Shown: positions 10,001 to 17,733 of the stretch, in pieces
How positions within the stretch are numbered: position 1 is the first letter of the stretch
Layout: each line of letters begins with the position of its first letter
Origin: Planctomycetia bacterium
GTDB taxonomy: Bacteria > Planctomycetota > Brocadiia > Brocadiales > Brocadiaceae
DNA length: 64,000 nucleotides
Assembly (NCBI GenBank): GCA_015075005.1
Contig: JABTVC010000002.1
Coordinates: 124,001-188,000, forward strand
Reading direction: 5' to 3'
The notes under the pieces: model-generated
Seen by the model: the letters and a program-made list of their open reading frames with translations, nothing else
Told to the model about the DNA's origin: nothing
Databases searched by the model: none
Program-made: the position numbers and the translations under genes

Positions 10001-10194
10001 TTGGAATCAAAAAGATGATAGAAGATTTCATGATTCAGCGCATGGCGGACAACGACAAGATTGTGACGCGGTATATGGATGACAAGGATTTTCAGTCAGC
10101 GGTATTTCCCTTGTTAGCAAAGGAAATATTCCTGAGTCTTCAGAAGAAAGAAAATGAATCGAAAGAAAAGGGTCTCGGAAAGAGGTCTGCCTGA
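7057..10194 (+). CDS. hsdR: Type I restriction enzyme HsdR (DNA translocase and endonuclease subunit)
   Basis: HsdR cuts unmodified DNA after ATP-driven translocation, in complex with HsdM and HsdS. The 1045 residues are full length and undamaged. The N-terminal nuclease shows a PD-(D/E)xK pattern (IDLVFSINGLPVVTCELK, near residues 137-154). The SF2 motor has Walker A SAGSGKTN near 312, VDEAH near 448, FTATP near 502 and the arginine motif QTLSRLNRMF. Start ATG 7057 is shared by the duplicated fragment upstream. With hsdM and hsdS broken, HsdR has no obvious partner in this window. A functional cognate pair elsewhere, or outright loss, are both possible. Confidence 0.93.
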   Translation: MSDQTTEKAFESYLEETLINKSGWKQGSNKDWDKQLALFRSEVVAFIKDTQLTLWQEMEALHGEELPNKLIATLAKELDVKGTLHVLRYGFKFFGKTFLLAYFKPSHGLNPDIIGLYNKNRLRITRQVPCHPETNETIDLVFSINGLPVVTCELKNPGTGQTWHDAVKQYRYTRSPNAPLFSFKKRALVHFAADVDEVYMATELKGEKTFFLPFNRGSHTGEVKCGAGNPPHKSGYRTGYFWEEVLQKDSFLDIVSSFMFIERKEEKVMDSQGRSRFEVKETMIFPRYHQLDAVRTLITTTKGEGAGQNYLIQHSAGSGKTNSISWLSHRLASLHNAQDEKIFDCVVVITDRKVLDRQLQDAIYQIEHAQGVVQAIDEDSRQLAESLVDGTKIVITTLQKFPFVLKSLLNIAGLSESAQQSEEEVKKIRQKVAGWKTRISGRKYAVIVDEAHSSQSGETSRELKAILGAGSSSDSEEEDEVIDIVGEVMRSRGRQSNLSFFAFTATPKGKTIELFGRTGATGKPEAFHIYSMRQAIEEEFILDVLKKYTTYKTYYKLIKTIEDDPKFLKKKAAKRLSKFLHIHPVNVQQKTEVIVEHFRRHVLHLIGGQAKGMVVAGSRMQAVKYMQAFQQYLKDHGYNDIRPLVAFSGTVKDPYTKAEFTEPGMNIDVVTGKHISEAQLADKFDTNDYQILLVANKYQTGYDQPKLCAMYVDKKLSGVQAVQTLSRLNRMFPGKSEPFILDFVNEPEIIYQSFKPYYDSTQLAGVTDPQGMEKLKYELDHFQVYHGEEVEAFARIFYKPIEKQTFSDHARMEKHLQPSIDRFKAIEDEEQRELFRDKLSAYVRLYAFMSQIIPYADRDLEILYSFGRFLLPHLPSDKTTTVVKPEDDVALSYYRLERCFSGIIDLNSGEKIDVKSPTDVGSRKEKDKEAPLSSIIEVLNQRFHTDFKEEDRLFFQQIKEKACNDDRVIETAKANPLDKFELGIKKMIEDFMIQRMADNDKIVTRYMDDKDFQSAVFPLLAKEIFLSLQKKENESKEKGLGKRSA

Positions 10195-10226
10195 TGGTTC
10201 CTGGGCGCACCTTGATTGGTAACTTA

Positions 10227-10640
10227 ACCCAAGTCCAACAAGTAAAAATCGTATCTCTTGCAACATCAATAAGTTACAATTTTAGCACTTCATTTTTCGG
10301 CACTACATCTTTGAGTTTTAATAGGTGATTTTATATATTTTCTGCCGAGCGGTGTATATTTCATATGAAGATTATTATAAATCATGTGTTGCTCTTTCGT
10401 GGGCGTTGTGCAGGTTCTGACGTCAATAACATGGCCATCCTCTGTGTTCATGGTGGTTGTTACCCTTATGTGCGTAGCAAGGATATTGCGGATCGTATTC
10501 CACGTATGATGAATCCCCGCGGTTCTTAGCTTTTTTAATATCCCGGCAAGCATGTGATAGGCCAATACCGTTATATGCACGTGGGCAATGGTTGGGGTAT
10601 CCGTTTTTTAGATTTTTCACGGACAAACATACCGATTTTT
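10227..10640 (-). mobile_element. IS1634-like transposase remnant, copy 1
   Basis: On the minus strand the DNA encodes a transposase C-terminus: HITVLAYHMLAGILKKLRTAG, then HHTWNTIRNILATH and RVTTTMNTEDGHVIDVR. This resembles the C-terminal segment of IS1634/IS4-group DDE transposases. The frame is broken and the catalytic region is absent. The same DNA recurs at 16930-17500 in the same orientation with only scattered differences. Relative to that copy, about 170 bases are missing near 10604. Confidence 0.7.
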
Positions 10641-10667
10641 ATGTCGACCGTTACGTGAAACGGCCGG

Positions 10668-10795
10668 ATGAAAATTCTTCCATATAAACCGTCAGGTATT
10701 GACTGGATTGGGGATATCCCGGAGGGGTTGGATATTAGTAAACTTAAATTTGCTGCGAGACTTGCATATGGAAACTCATTTTCGAACCAGGATTA
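10668..10795 (+). pseudogene. Truncated hsdS 5' end
   Basis: ATG 10668 opens MKILPYKPSGIDWIGDIPEG, the standard start of a target-recognition domain in HsdS. It matches the internal hsdS repeat near residue 623 of the fused gene at 2982-5447. Homology (KLKFAARLAYGNSFSNQDY) ends at about 10790, where the DNA becomes the 3' end of the oppositely transcribed dabA. An hsdS downstream of hsdR has therefore been cut at this point, marking a rearrangement breakpoint. Confidence 0.7.
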
Positions 10796-13700
10796 CATCA
10801 CCAATCCCCATACATCTCTTAAGGGTGCCCACCCCTGTTTTGGAATATAACGATAATAAATTTTTTCCTCGGGATCAAAAGCTGTTAAATGCACCCATTC
10901 ATTGTCGTAATAGTGCTGAAGGATCTGGTGTTTTCGTATAATCCGGCCTATTAACTCCCTTGGCGCTTCAATCAGGGTGAACAGACGCATGGGTTCATGA
11001 TAAGGCATCTGTCCATCCATGACAGACTCCCTGGCGAGCCCGGTGCGCAGGTCGCTCTGTGGGCCAGACATAACCCCAAAACGACCTGTCACGTTATGGT
11101 AAACCTTACTCCCGCTGCCATAGACCTCGTTGTCCACGGTGGAAAAATAATGCTCTATGTTGATCCATTGACCTACCACCTGGGGTGCAGTCATCAGAGT
11201 ATCGAGTAACCTACCTGTCGGATCTTGCCGATAATCGTATGATTGCAGGAATACCCGCCCCTCGAGGTCAATCCCACTGGTCAACTTGCGAGACGCTATG
11301 ATAAAGGCTGCATTGTTTGCCAATCCCCACTCTGGACGAACCTGACTCCAGTCACAACTGCGATCACGCACAAATCGTGCAGCCTTGCAGGGCTTCATGG
11401 TGGCGACAACCTCAGGGAATCTGGTGCATCGTTCCTGGCTATTGTAGAGGCCTGCTTCTCTGAGGTCTTGGAGCAGTCTGAATAGATCCGCCTGATGGGT
11501 ATGCGGTATATCCTCAAGATCGAATATCTGCACCTCATCCGTGGTGGTGTCGTGTTGTCCTGCAATGAAATAAATATCCTGGGGAATAGAAATATTATTC
11601 ATGGCAAGCTGATCGCGTACCAACGGTTTATTGGCCATGTTGGCCAAGATACGTGCATTCGGACTTCCTACATTGCCACCACAGGCACCGCAGTCAAGGG
11701 CTGCTTCATATGGGTTATTTTCTGAGGAACTGCCGTGGGCGCAAAAGAGAACCAGGCGGGCAAAGTTTCGGACCAGCCCCATCGTCCGAAGGGCATTTTC
11801 CAACGTCAACACCTGGTCGCTGAAATTGATACCTGTTTTTATGATACGTCCCATACGCGCCAAGGTGTCAACCCGGTTAATCTGATAGTCACGGCGCAAC
11901 TCTTCAAGAAATGCCTTCTCCTCTTCAACAGACAGGGCAAACGGAGGATTTGGTTCGTGCGGATGTTGTTGCTTGGCGCTGTTTTTTTCGCCCAATGCCC
12001 GTTGGCGCAGGGTTTCCAGCCAATCGTGGCAAATGTTCTGTCCGCGAGTGCCGAATCGTGTCTGAAGAACCTTGTGAATGGTAGCACGTTGCTCAGCCGC
12101 CAGTATCTCTTCAACTTCATAACCTGATAGTTGATCCACAGTCAGGGTAGTGGCTATTGGGGGTACAAATGCGTGCCGAAGCCAGTTCGCCAAACGCCTA
12201 TAACAAGTTTTAAAAAAAGTCTTTCCAACTAACGGCAGGCTGTAAAACCAGCCAAGCGACTCAACCATGACATAAGGAGTAATCACATTTTCTTTAAGAT
12301 CGTGCAAAAGCTTATGCCCAGCATAAACCAGCTTAACTCTGGCCATGTGTTTAGGAAGAAACTGTCCATGATAGGTTCGGGGAAGCTCATGTACTGTATT
12401 CTTTGCCTGCATAATTACGGGAAACTGATTCGTCTCGTGATGGCTGCTCAAGGCGCGGTAACGGATAAAGACTGAGAAAAATCCGGCGAAGCCAAATGTT
12501 TCGTAATTTCCTATCGCTTCCAGGTGCCGCCGAAACGGCTCAGACCGCGTATCAATGCAAAATATCACCTGAGCCTGAGGTCTCACCGCTCGTGGGATAT
12601 TCTGAACAGCCGATTGCTGGTTGGAACTAAGCTTGCCAATGAGCTGTTCCTGATAACCGGTCTCAAACGCCTTTAGCCACACAGGGCCGTGGGCAGTTTC
12701 CGGAAAGTCATTTAGCCATTTCAGTAGCGTTTTCAAATCCTCCGGAGCTGTCTCCTTTAAGAGAGCAGGTGGAATCTCTAGTGCGTTAGCGAAAGAGAAT
12801 AACTGCCAGACCGTAGCGTATTGTGTGGCAGAAGCACGTTGAGGAGTTAATTCTGCCACGCAGCGTTCCGCCAGGACTTTCCATTCATCATTTTGAGTAT
12901 TCATGGTGCGAACACTCCCATAACGAAGTCTATCCACCTGATTGATGTAAGTGGCCGGCAAATGTCCGGCTGTCCTTTTTTCCATTAAAAAATAGAAATG
13001 TGGCCTCTTTTGTATGTCTGTTAAAATTGCGCCAAAATTTCCATCGATCCCGAGTTGTTCCCGGCAGGCCTTCTGTACCAGTTCCCGCTCATACCATACT
13101 CGCACCGCAAGGTACTGTATTAAATCCGCGGGATAGGCTTGCTGCCATTCGTTCCCGTCCTGCTCCGCTCTCCATTTGACAAAGCCTGTCCAGCCTGGCA
13201 TGGCTGCAAGAAGAAGGGTGAGATAGTCCTGTCGGGCATCCAGCGGAATGTTGAGTGCGTTGAGGTTTTCGAGTAGCGCATCCGCCGGATGTTCCGGCAG
13301 GCGGACTATTTTCTCTTTACGATCCTTTATTGCACAGGAAGACCATTCCTGCCCTGCCAGAAATTTCCATGTCGCATAGAACCCCTTTTCCCTTCCTGGC
13401 ATGGGCCATGCAGCATGTCCTTCGTCAAAAAAGGCCTCGCACCATTTGATCAATTCCTGATTGATCTGTTCTGCGATCTGTGTGCCGAGGATGCGGTCGC
13501 ACCAAGTAGCCAGTGTGCAGTATCGGCCGAGGGATTTCTGCTCCTCTTGGACACTGGTTTCTATCGCATATGGAACCGTCTGAAGATCCAACGCAGACAT
13601 TACATGGTCAGTTAGCGATTCTATAAGAAGCCGATCCGGATGGCAACAGATCAGTGTTTCCAGTGCCTCTTCTGCCGGGACTGAGATTCCCTGGAGCAAC

Positions 13701-14047
13701 TGAACCCGAAGAAACTCAAGATGGGTAACCTTGCGCTTCCACAGCGTTACATGATTGTCGCGTACCAACGGCTTTAGGGCAGCGTTGATGTGACGAGGAA
13801 GAATCCTGCCGGAGCGGGCATATTCCCGAAAGATTTCGCAGGACAGATAACTTTTTCCTCCCAGGAGCTCATAACCTCGCCGCGCTGCATCCTCAAAAGG
13901 GAGATATTCCAGTCCATGCAACGGATTGTGGTGAACAAAGTTGCGCATGGGCCAATAATTGGCAATGATCCCGGCTGAGAGCAGTACGAGTTCTCTCATC
14001 TGTGTCCGCTGGTTTTCGCCGTAGGGGGCGGTTACTGATTGTTTCAT
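10793..14047 (-). CDS. dabA: DabA-type inorganic carbon uptake protein (DUF2309)
   Basis: DabA is the cytoplasmic, beta-carbonic-anhydrase-like subunit of the DAB complex, which traps CO2 as bicarbonate using the ion gradient through DabB. The 1084-residue protein keeps the predicted zinc and catalytic residues. CIDTRSE near 497 supplies the Cys and Asp, and HGSSSENNPYEAALDC near 771-786 supplies the His and second Cys. The His-to-Cys spacing of 15 is the same as in characterised DabA. At more than 1000 residues it belongs to the longer DUF2309 class. It starts 14 bases after dabB, so the two form an operon. Its last codons lie directly on the hsdS breakpoint. Confidence 0.9.
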   Translation of the reverse strand: MKQSVTAPYGENQRTQMRELVLLSAGIIANYWPMRNFVHHNPLHGLEYLPFEDAARRGYELLGGKSYLSCEIFREYARSGRILPRHINAALKPLVRDNHVTLWKRKVTHLEFLRVQLLQGISVPAEEALETLICCHPDRLLIESLTDHVMSALDLQTVPYAIETSVQEEQKSLGRYCTLATWCDRILGTQIAEQINQELIKWCEAFFDEGHAAWPMPGREKGFYATWKFLAGQEWSSCAIKDRKEKIVRLPEHPADALLENLNALNIPLDARQDYLTLLLAAMPGWTGFVKWRAEQDGNEWQQAYPADLIQYLAVRVWYERELVQKACREQLGIDGNFGAILTDIQKRPHFYFLMEKRTAGHLPATYINQVDRLRYGSVRTMNTQNDEWKVLAERCVAELTPQRASATQYATVWQLFSFANALEIPPALLKETAPEDLKTLLKWLNDFPETAHGPVWLKAFETGYQEQLIGKLSSNQQSAVQNIPRAVRPQAQVIFCIDTRSEPFRRHLEAIGNYETFGFAGFFSVFIRYRALSSHHETNQFPVIMQAKNTVHELPRTYHGQFLPKHMARVKLVYAGHKLLHDLKENVITPYVMVESLGWFYSLPLVGKTFFKTCYRRLANWLRHAFVPPIATTLTVDQLSGYEVEEILAAEQRATIHKVLQTRFGTRGQNICHDWLETLRQRALGEKNSAKQQHPHEPNPPFALSVEEEKAFLEELRRDYQINRVDTLARMGRIIKTGINFSDQVLTLENALRTMGLVRNFARLVLFCAHGSSSENNPYEAALDCGACGGNVGSPNARILANMANKPLVRDQLAMNNISIPQDIYFIAGQHDTTTDEVQIFDLEDIPHTHQADLFRLLQDLREAGLYNSQERCTRFPEVVATMKPCKAARFVRDRSCDWSQVRPEWGLANNAAFIIASRKLTSGIDLEGRVFLQSYDYRQDPTGRLLDTLMTAPQVVGQWINIEHYFSTVDNEVYGSGSKVYHNVTGRFGVMSGPQSDLRTGLARESVMDGQMPYHEPMRLFTLIEAPRELIGRIIRKHQILQHYYDNEWVHLTAFDPEEKIYYRYIPKQGWAPLRDVWGLVM

Positions 14048-14061
14048 TGGTCTAACCCCAT

Positions 14062-16635
14062 TCAGTATAAGAAATTTATTACGTGCCTGTGTGCCTTAAA
14101 GAATCCGTATGGCATTATGCCAAGGGCAGCAAGAATCAAGATTACAATCATTAAGAAGGCGAACTCTGTAGGGCACAGATCCTTATAGAGTATGTCCTGG
14201 CGGCAGGGGCCGAAGAGTAGCCGCTGCATCAGCCTAAAGAAGCACCAGGATGCTGCAAACAAGGCAAGCAAAACAATAATCATATCCCAGGATATTGCAA
14301 TGGATGGGTGGAGCAGCATCTCCACGTAACTGAAAAAAAAACCGAAGGGGGGAAGTCCCATGGCCGCCATTACCAACAGTGACAGCAAGACGGCAAACCG
14401 GGGCATAGGCCTTGCAAGCCCGCCGATCCTGTCCATGCTCATATTACCATACCGTACCTGTATACGATACAAAGCGAAGAACAATCCGCTGGTAACCAGA
14501 GCTACCGAGCCCGTGTAGGTAGCTGCTTGGGGTGTATAGGTTCCCGTGTTGGCCAGATACCACCATAGAACGGAAAATAAGGCAACATTCATATAAACCA
14601 AGGCATGAGTCACTCTGTACTGAATCAGGGCTTTGAGCGATCCATAGATAGCGCCAAACAATGCCAGTACGCTCACGCCTTTTAGTACTAACGCTGACAT
14701 TATGGGAAGAAGATACGCCATCCCGTATAGCCCCATAACCGGCAGCAGGAATGAAAAAAATACGGGAAAATATCCCGGCAGACGTGTTAAGGTGGTTACA
14801 TAAACTCCATGGAAGGGGAACAGTGGAAGCATGTGTGCACTAACAAAAAATATAATAATGTTTGCAGCCGACATGTCTCCCACCAATACCATCGTTGACA
14901 AAACCAAGCCAGCGGCAATCAGCGCCAAAACATACCGGCAGGGTGCACTCTTATCAAAGCGATGGATAATGCGCATAAACTCCCATTTGAAACGAAGAAA
15001 AAAGGCATCCAGATAAAGGCGGTTCATAAAGAGCAGATACAAGTGAACCTGCAGCACATTTAACCATTTTGGCATCCGAATCGTTTGCCCATGGGTTTTA
15101 GCATAGATGAATATCCAGCTCAGAGTAATGAACAGTGCCGTTGCTGCCACGAGGGAATCAAACAATCTGCCATGTAAGGCGGCGGCCTGGTAGTATTGAT
15201 GCACTTCTCCCTCTGATGGATAGAGGAAGTAGGTAAATTTCTCTGCTGCCAGCAGATAGGTAAAGACAATCAGGAGCATGGTCAGGAGCATGATAGTCAC
15301 CACTTCCCATGAGACGCTCCGTAAACGGTAAAGAGACATGATGGCCTGTGATGAAGTCACCCATGAAAAGAAGAGGAAGATCACGATACCGTGTGAATCT
15401 TTCACGGGTATTTTTAAGACTCCATGGGCAGCCAGAAGGATGACCAGGGGGATAACAAGAGTCGTGATAAATCCGGTAAGCCATGACCAGACAGAAAAAC
15501 CCATTCGTTTCACCGTTTCTTCTTTAATAGGGAATCTTGGTTCCTGTCGTGCATCGTGGATTACATGGCCGCAGTTTAAAAAGATAGTGGCTTTAAAAAG
15601 TCCGTGTGCAATGAGATGAAATATCGCCAGGGAAAAGGCCCCCAGCCCGCACTCCATGATCATATAACCCATCTGCGCAATAGTGGAGTATCCCAGGGTT
15701 TTTTTAATAGAGTTCTGCGTCAGCATCATACTTGCCCCAAGAAGAGCCGTAAGCAGTCCAATGGAAAAGACTACATGCAGGGTGGTTGGGCTGAAGACAT
15801 AGAGCGGTGCCAGCCGATTTAAGAGGAAACCGCCCGCATTGATGATTCCCGCATGCAGGAAGGCAGTGACCGGTGTTGGCGCGTATAGAAAGTCGGGAAG
15901 CCAAACATGCAAGGGAAATTGGACAGATTTACTCATGGCTCCGGCAAAGATCAGCAGGGTGATAACAGTTACGACGCTGATCTCAAGCCCCCCTCCTGGC
16001 AAGAGGGAAAAGGTGGCCGATACCTCGGCTGCCCTAGTGAAAAGTTCTCGAAAATCCAGGGTGCCGTACAAATGATATGCCAGGATGATACCTCCGAGAA
16101 AGGCAACATCTCCCGCCCGTAGTATGGTAAAGGTCTTAAAGGAACCTTTCGCGGTTGGCAGATGAGAATAATTGTGGATAAGAAGGGATAGCAGCCAACT
16201 CAGGAGTTGCCAGAAGATAAAAAGCATCAATAGGTTGGCGCTTGATACCATACAAAGAAGGGCAAAGGTGGCGATGTCCATCAGGGTGTAAAACCGGGAA
16301 AGTCCCCATTCACCCTGCATGTAACGTATAGAAAAAAGGGATACGAGGAGGTTAATACAGGAGACAAGTACCATCATAACGGCAGCAAGCCGGTCCACAT
16401 GGAAGTCGAATTGCAGCAAACCGTTCCACGTTGAGGAGAAAACAGGAAGGTGGATTTCGCTATGCCCTGAGGTGGCAACCTCGCGAAGTACCTGAACGGA
16501 AATCGCCAGGGACACTATCTTGAACAGCACGCCGATCTTACAAGCTTTCTTGCCGAGTAGGTTTCCGGGAAGAGCTGTGATTAAGGCCGCTGCAAGGGGA
16601 AACAAGACTATCAGTATGGGGTAATACGCTATCAT
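14062..16635 (-). CDS. dabB: DabB-type membrane subunit: NuoL-like domain fused to a second antiporter-like half
   Basis: An integral membrane protein of 857 residues, related to the proton-pumping NuoL/M/Mrp subunits and expected to power DabA. The first ~450 residues are NuoL-like (KSVQFPLHVWLPDFLYAPTPV, then KKTLGYSTIAQMGYM with the conserved lysines). After a linker with ordinary helices, residues ~590-857 resemble the C-terminal half of NuoM-type subunits (FHGVYVTTLTRLPGYFP, GGLARPMPRFAVLLSLLVMAA). Typical DabB proteins are 500-560 residues, so this is an extended or fused form. Start ATG 16635 has TCC-rich complement upstream (GGAGGAAAA on the coding strand). Confidence 0.87.
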   Translation of the reverse strand: MIAYYPILIVLFPLAAALITALPGNLLGKKACKIGVLFKIVSLAISVQVLREVATSGHSEIHLPVFSSTWNGLLQFDFHVDRLAAVMMVLVSCINLLVSLFSIRYMQGEWGLSRFYTLMDIATFALLCMVSSANLLMLFIFWQLLSWLLSLLIHNYSHLPTAKGSFKTFTILRAGDVAFLGGIILAYHLYGTLDFRELFTRAAEVSATFSLLPGGGLEISVVTVITLLIFAGAMSKSVQFPLHVWLPDFLYAPTPVTAFLHAGIINAGGFLLNRLAPLYVFSPTTLHVVFSIGLLTALLGASMMLTQNSIKKTLGYSTIAQMGYMIMECGLGAFSLAIFHLIAHGLFKATIFLNCGHVIHDARQEPRFPIKEETVKRMGFSVWSWLTGFITTLVIPLVILLAAHGVLKIPVKDSHGIVIFLFFSWVTSSQAIMSLYRLRSVSWEVVTIMLLTMLLIVFTYLLAAEKFTYFLYPSEGEVHQYYQAAALHGRLFDSLVAATALFITLSWIFIYAKTHGQTIRMPKWLNVLQVHLYLLFMNRLYLDAFFLRFKWEFMRIIHRFDKSAPCRYVLALIAAGLVLSTMVLVGDMSAANIIIFFVSAHMLPLFPFHGVYVTTLTRLPGYFPVFFSFLLPVMGLYGMAYLLPIMSALVLKGVSVLALFGAIYGSLKALIQYRVTHALVYMNVALFSVLWWYLANTGTYTPQAATYTGSVALVTSGLFFALYRIQVRYGNMSMDRIGGLARPMPRFAVLLSLLVMAAMGLPPFGFFFSYVEMLLHPSIAISWDMIIVLLALFAASWCFFRLMQRLLFGPCRQDILYKDLCPTEFAFLMIVILILAALGIMPYGFFKAHRHVINFLY

Positions 16636-16929
16636 TTTTCCTCCAACTGATTATTATTCGATAAATTTCTTAGACACTTCTCTTCATGCTTTGCGAAAAA
16701 CAATTTCCACTCTTTGAATGGCAAGAAAATATTTTTTTAATTTGAGCTATTATTTAAAACAACATTGAAGAAAATTGCAAGGATTTTTTAGTGATTTTTT
16801 ACTTTTTTCGGCAAAATGAGAAATTAAATGAAACATCCATGACCTGACGGTCACAATGGACCATGAAAACGTTTATCTTTTAGACAACCGGCTTCATTTT
16901 CAGGTGAAAGAAAAATAGTTTGGCCCTTC
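16636..16929 (-). other. Upstream region of dabB without a gene
   Basis: AT-rich DNA between dabB and the second IS remnant. On the minus strand TTGCAA (16775-16780) and TTAAAT (16752-16757) lie 17 bases apart and could be a weak promoter for dabBA. No coding signal is visible. Confidence 0.4.
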
Positions 16930-17500
16930 ACCCAAGTTCAACAAGCAAAATCATATCTCTTGTAACATAAATAAGTTACAATTTTAGCACTTCATTTTTC
17001 GGCACTACATCTTTGAGTTTTAATAGGTGATTTTATATATTTTCTGCCGAGCGGTGTATGTTTCATATGAAGATTATTATAAATCATGTGTTGCTCTTTC
17101 GTGGGCGTTGTGCATGTTCTGACATCAATAACGTGGCCATCCTCTGTGTTCATGGTAGTTGTTACCTTATGTGCGTAGCAAGGATATTGCGGATCGTATT
17201 CCACGTATGATGAATCCCCGCGGTTCTTAGCTTTTTAATATCCCGGCAAGGATATGATAATACCGTTATATGCACGTGGGCAATGGTTGGGGTATCCGTG
17301 TGATGGAAGTTTGGCCGTAAACCCGGATTGCCTTTCATCGTTTCAAACTTTTGCCTCCCTGTGGTATATATGCATCTTCTTTTGTTCGCACGAATTTCAT
17401 ATTGGAAAATCCCTCTTCATCTACGGTAAGGGATTTGGTGCTGTATATATCTCTTCCCGCCATTCGCCTTTTTAGATTTTTCACGGATAAACATACCGAT
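16930..17500 (-). mobile_element. IS1634-like transposase remnant, copy 2
   Basis: This is the longer copy of the element seen at 10227-10640. Minus-strand translation gives MKGNPGLRPNFHHTDTP and TIAHVHITVL, followed by the same C-terminal block. The extra upstream DNA (about 17300-17470) is also transposase-like but has stops. Both copies share the terminal stretch around TTTTTCACGGA and a common 3' boundary near ACCCAAG. They are direct repeats that bracket dabBA. Confidence 0.7.
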
Positions 17501-17502
17501 AT

Positions 17503-17676
17503 GTATACCGGGAAAGGACCGCAGTTGGGTTAAACTCAGGCTCTATCTCCATACTCTCCGGACAAACCGGCACCGGAAAATCCACCCTGCTCAAACTCTT
17601 CCTCTCAAATATATCCTCAAAAGAGACGTCCCTGTCTGAAAAAGCCCGTCAATTACAGAGAATAAAAAAGGCTTAA
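17503..17676 (+). pseudogene. P-loop ATPase fragment
   Basis: A short open stretch contains SISILSGQTGTGKSTLLKLF, a clear Walker A motif with its preceding strand, as in ABC or FtsE/FtsK-like ATPases. It ends with RQLQRIKKA and a stop at 17674-17676. No start codon or downstream ATPase motifs are present. It lies between the IS remnant and a terminator, so it is most likely the stub of a gene broken by the insertion. Confidence 0.4.
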
Positions 17677-17700
17677 TCCGTTTTCGGATTAAGCCTTTTT
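17665..17700. terminator. Bidirectional intrinsic terminator
   Basis: AAAAAGGCTTAATCCG (17665-17680) and its perfect complement (17685-17700) enclose a TTTT loop. A-run and T-run lie on either side, so it can end transcription both from the left and from the octaheme cytochrome gene on the minus strand. Confidence 0.85.
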
Positions 17701-17733
17701 GTTGATTTTCTAAAAATGGGTACCCTTAAAAAC

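Noticed and set aside
11735-12127. 130-codon open frame on the + strand
   Set aside because: Antisense to dabA in a region with catalytic residues of DabA; no independent support.
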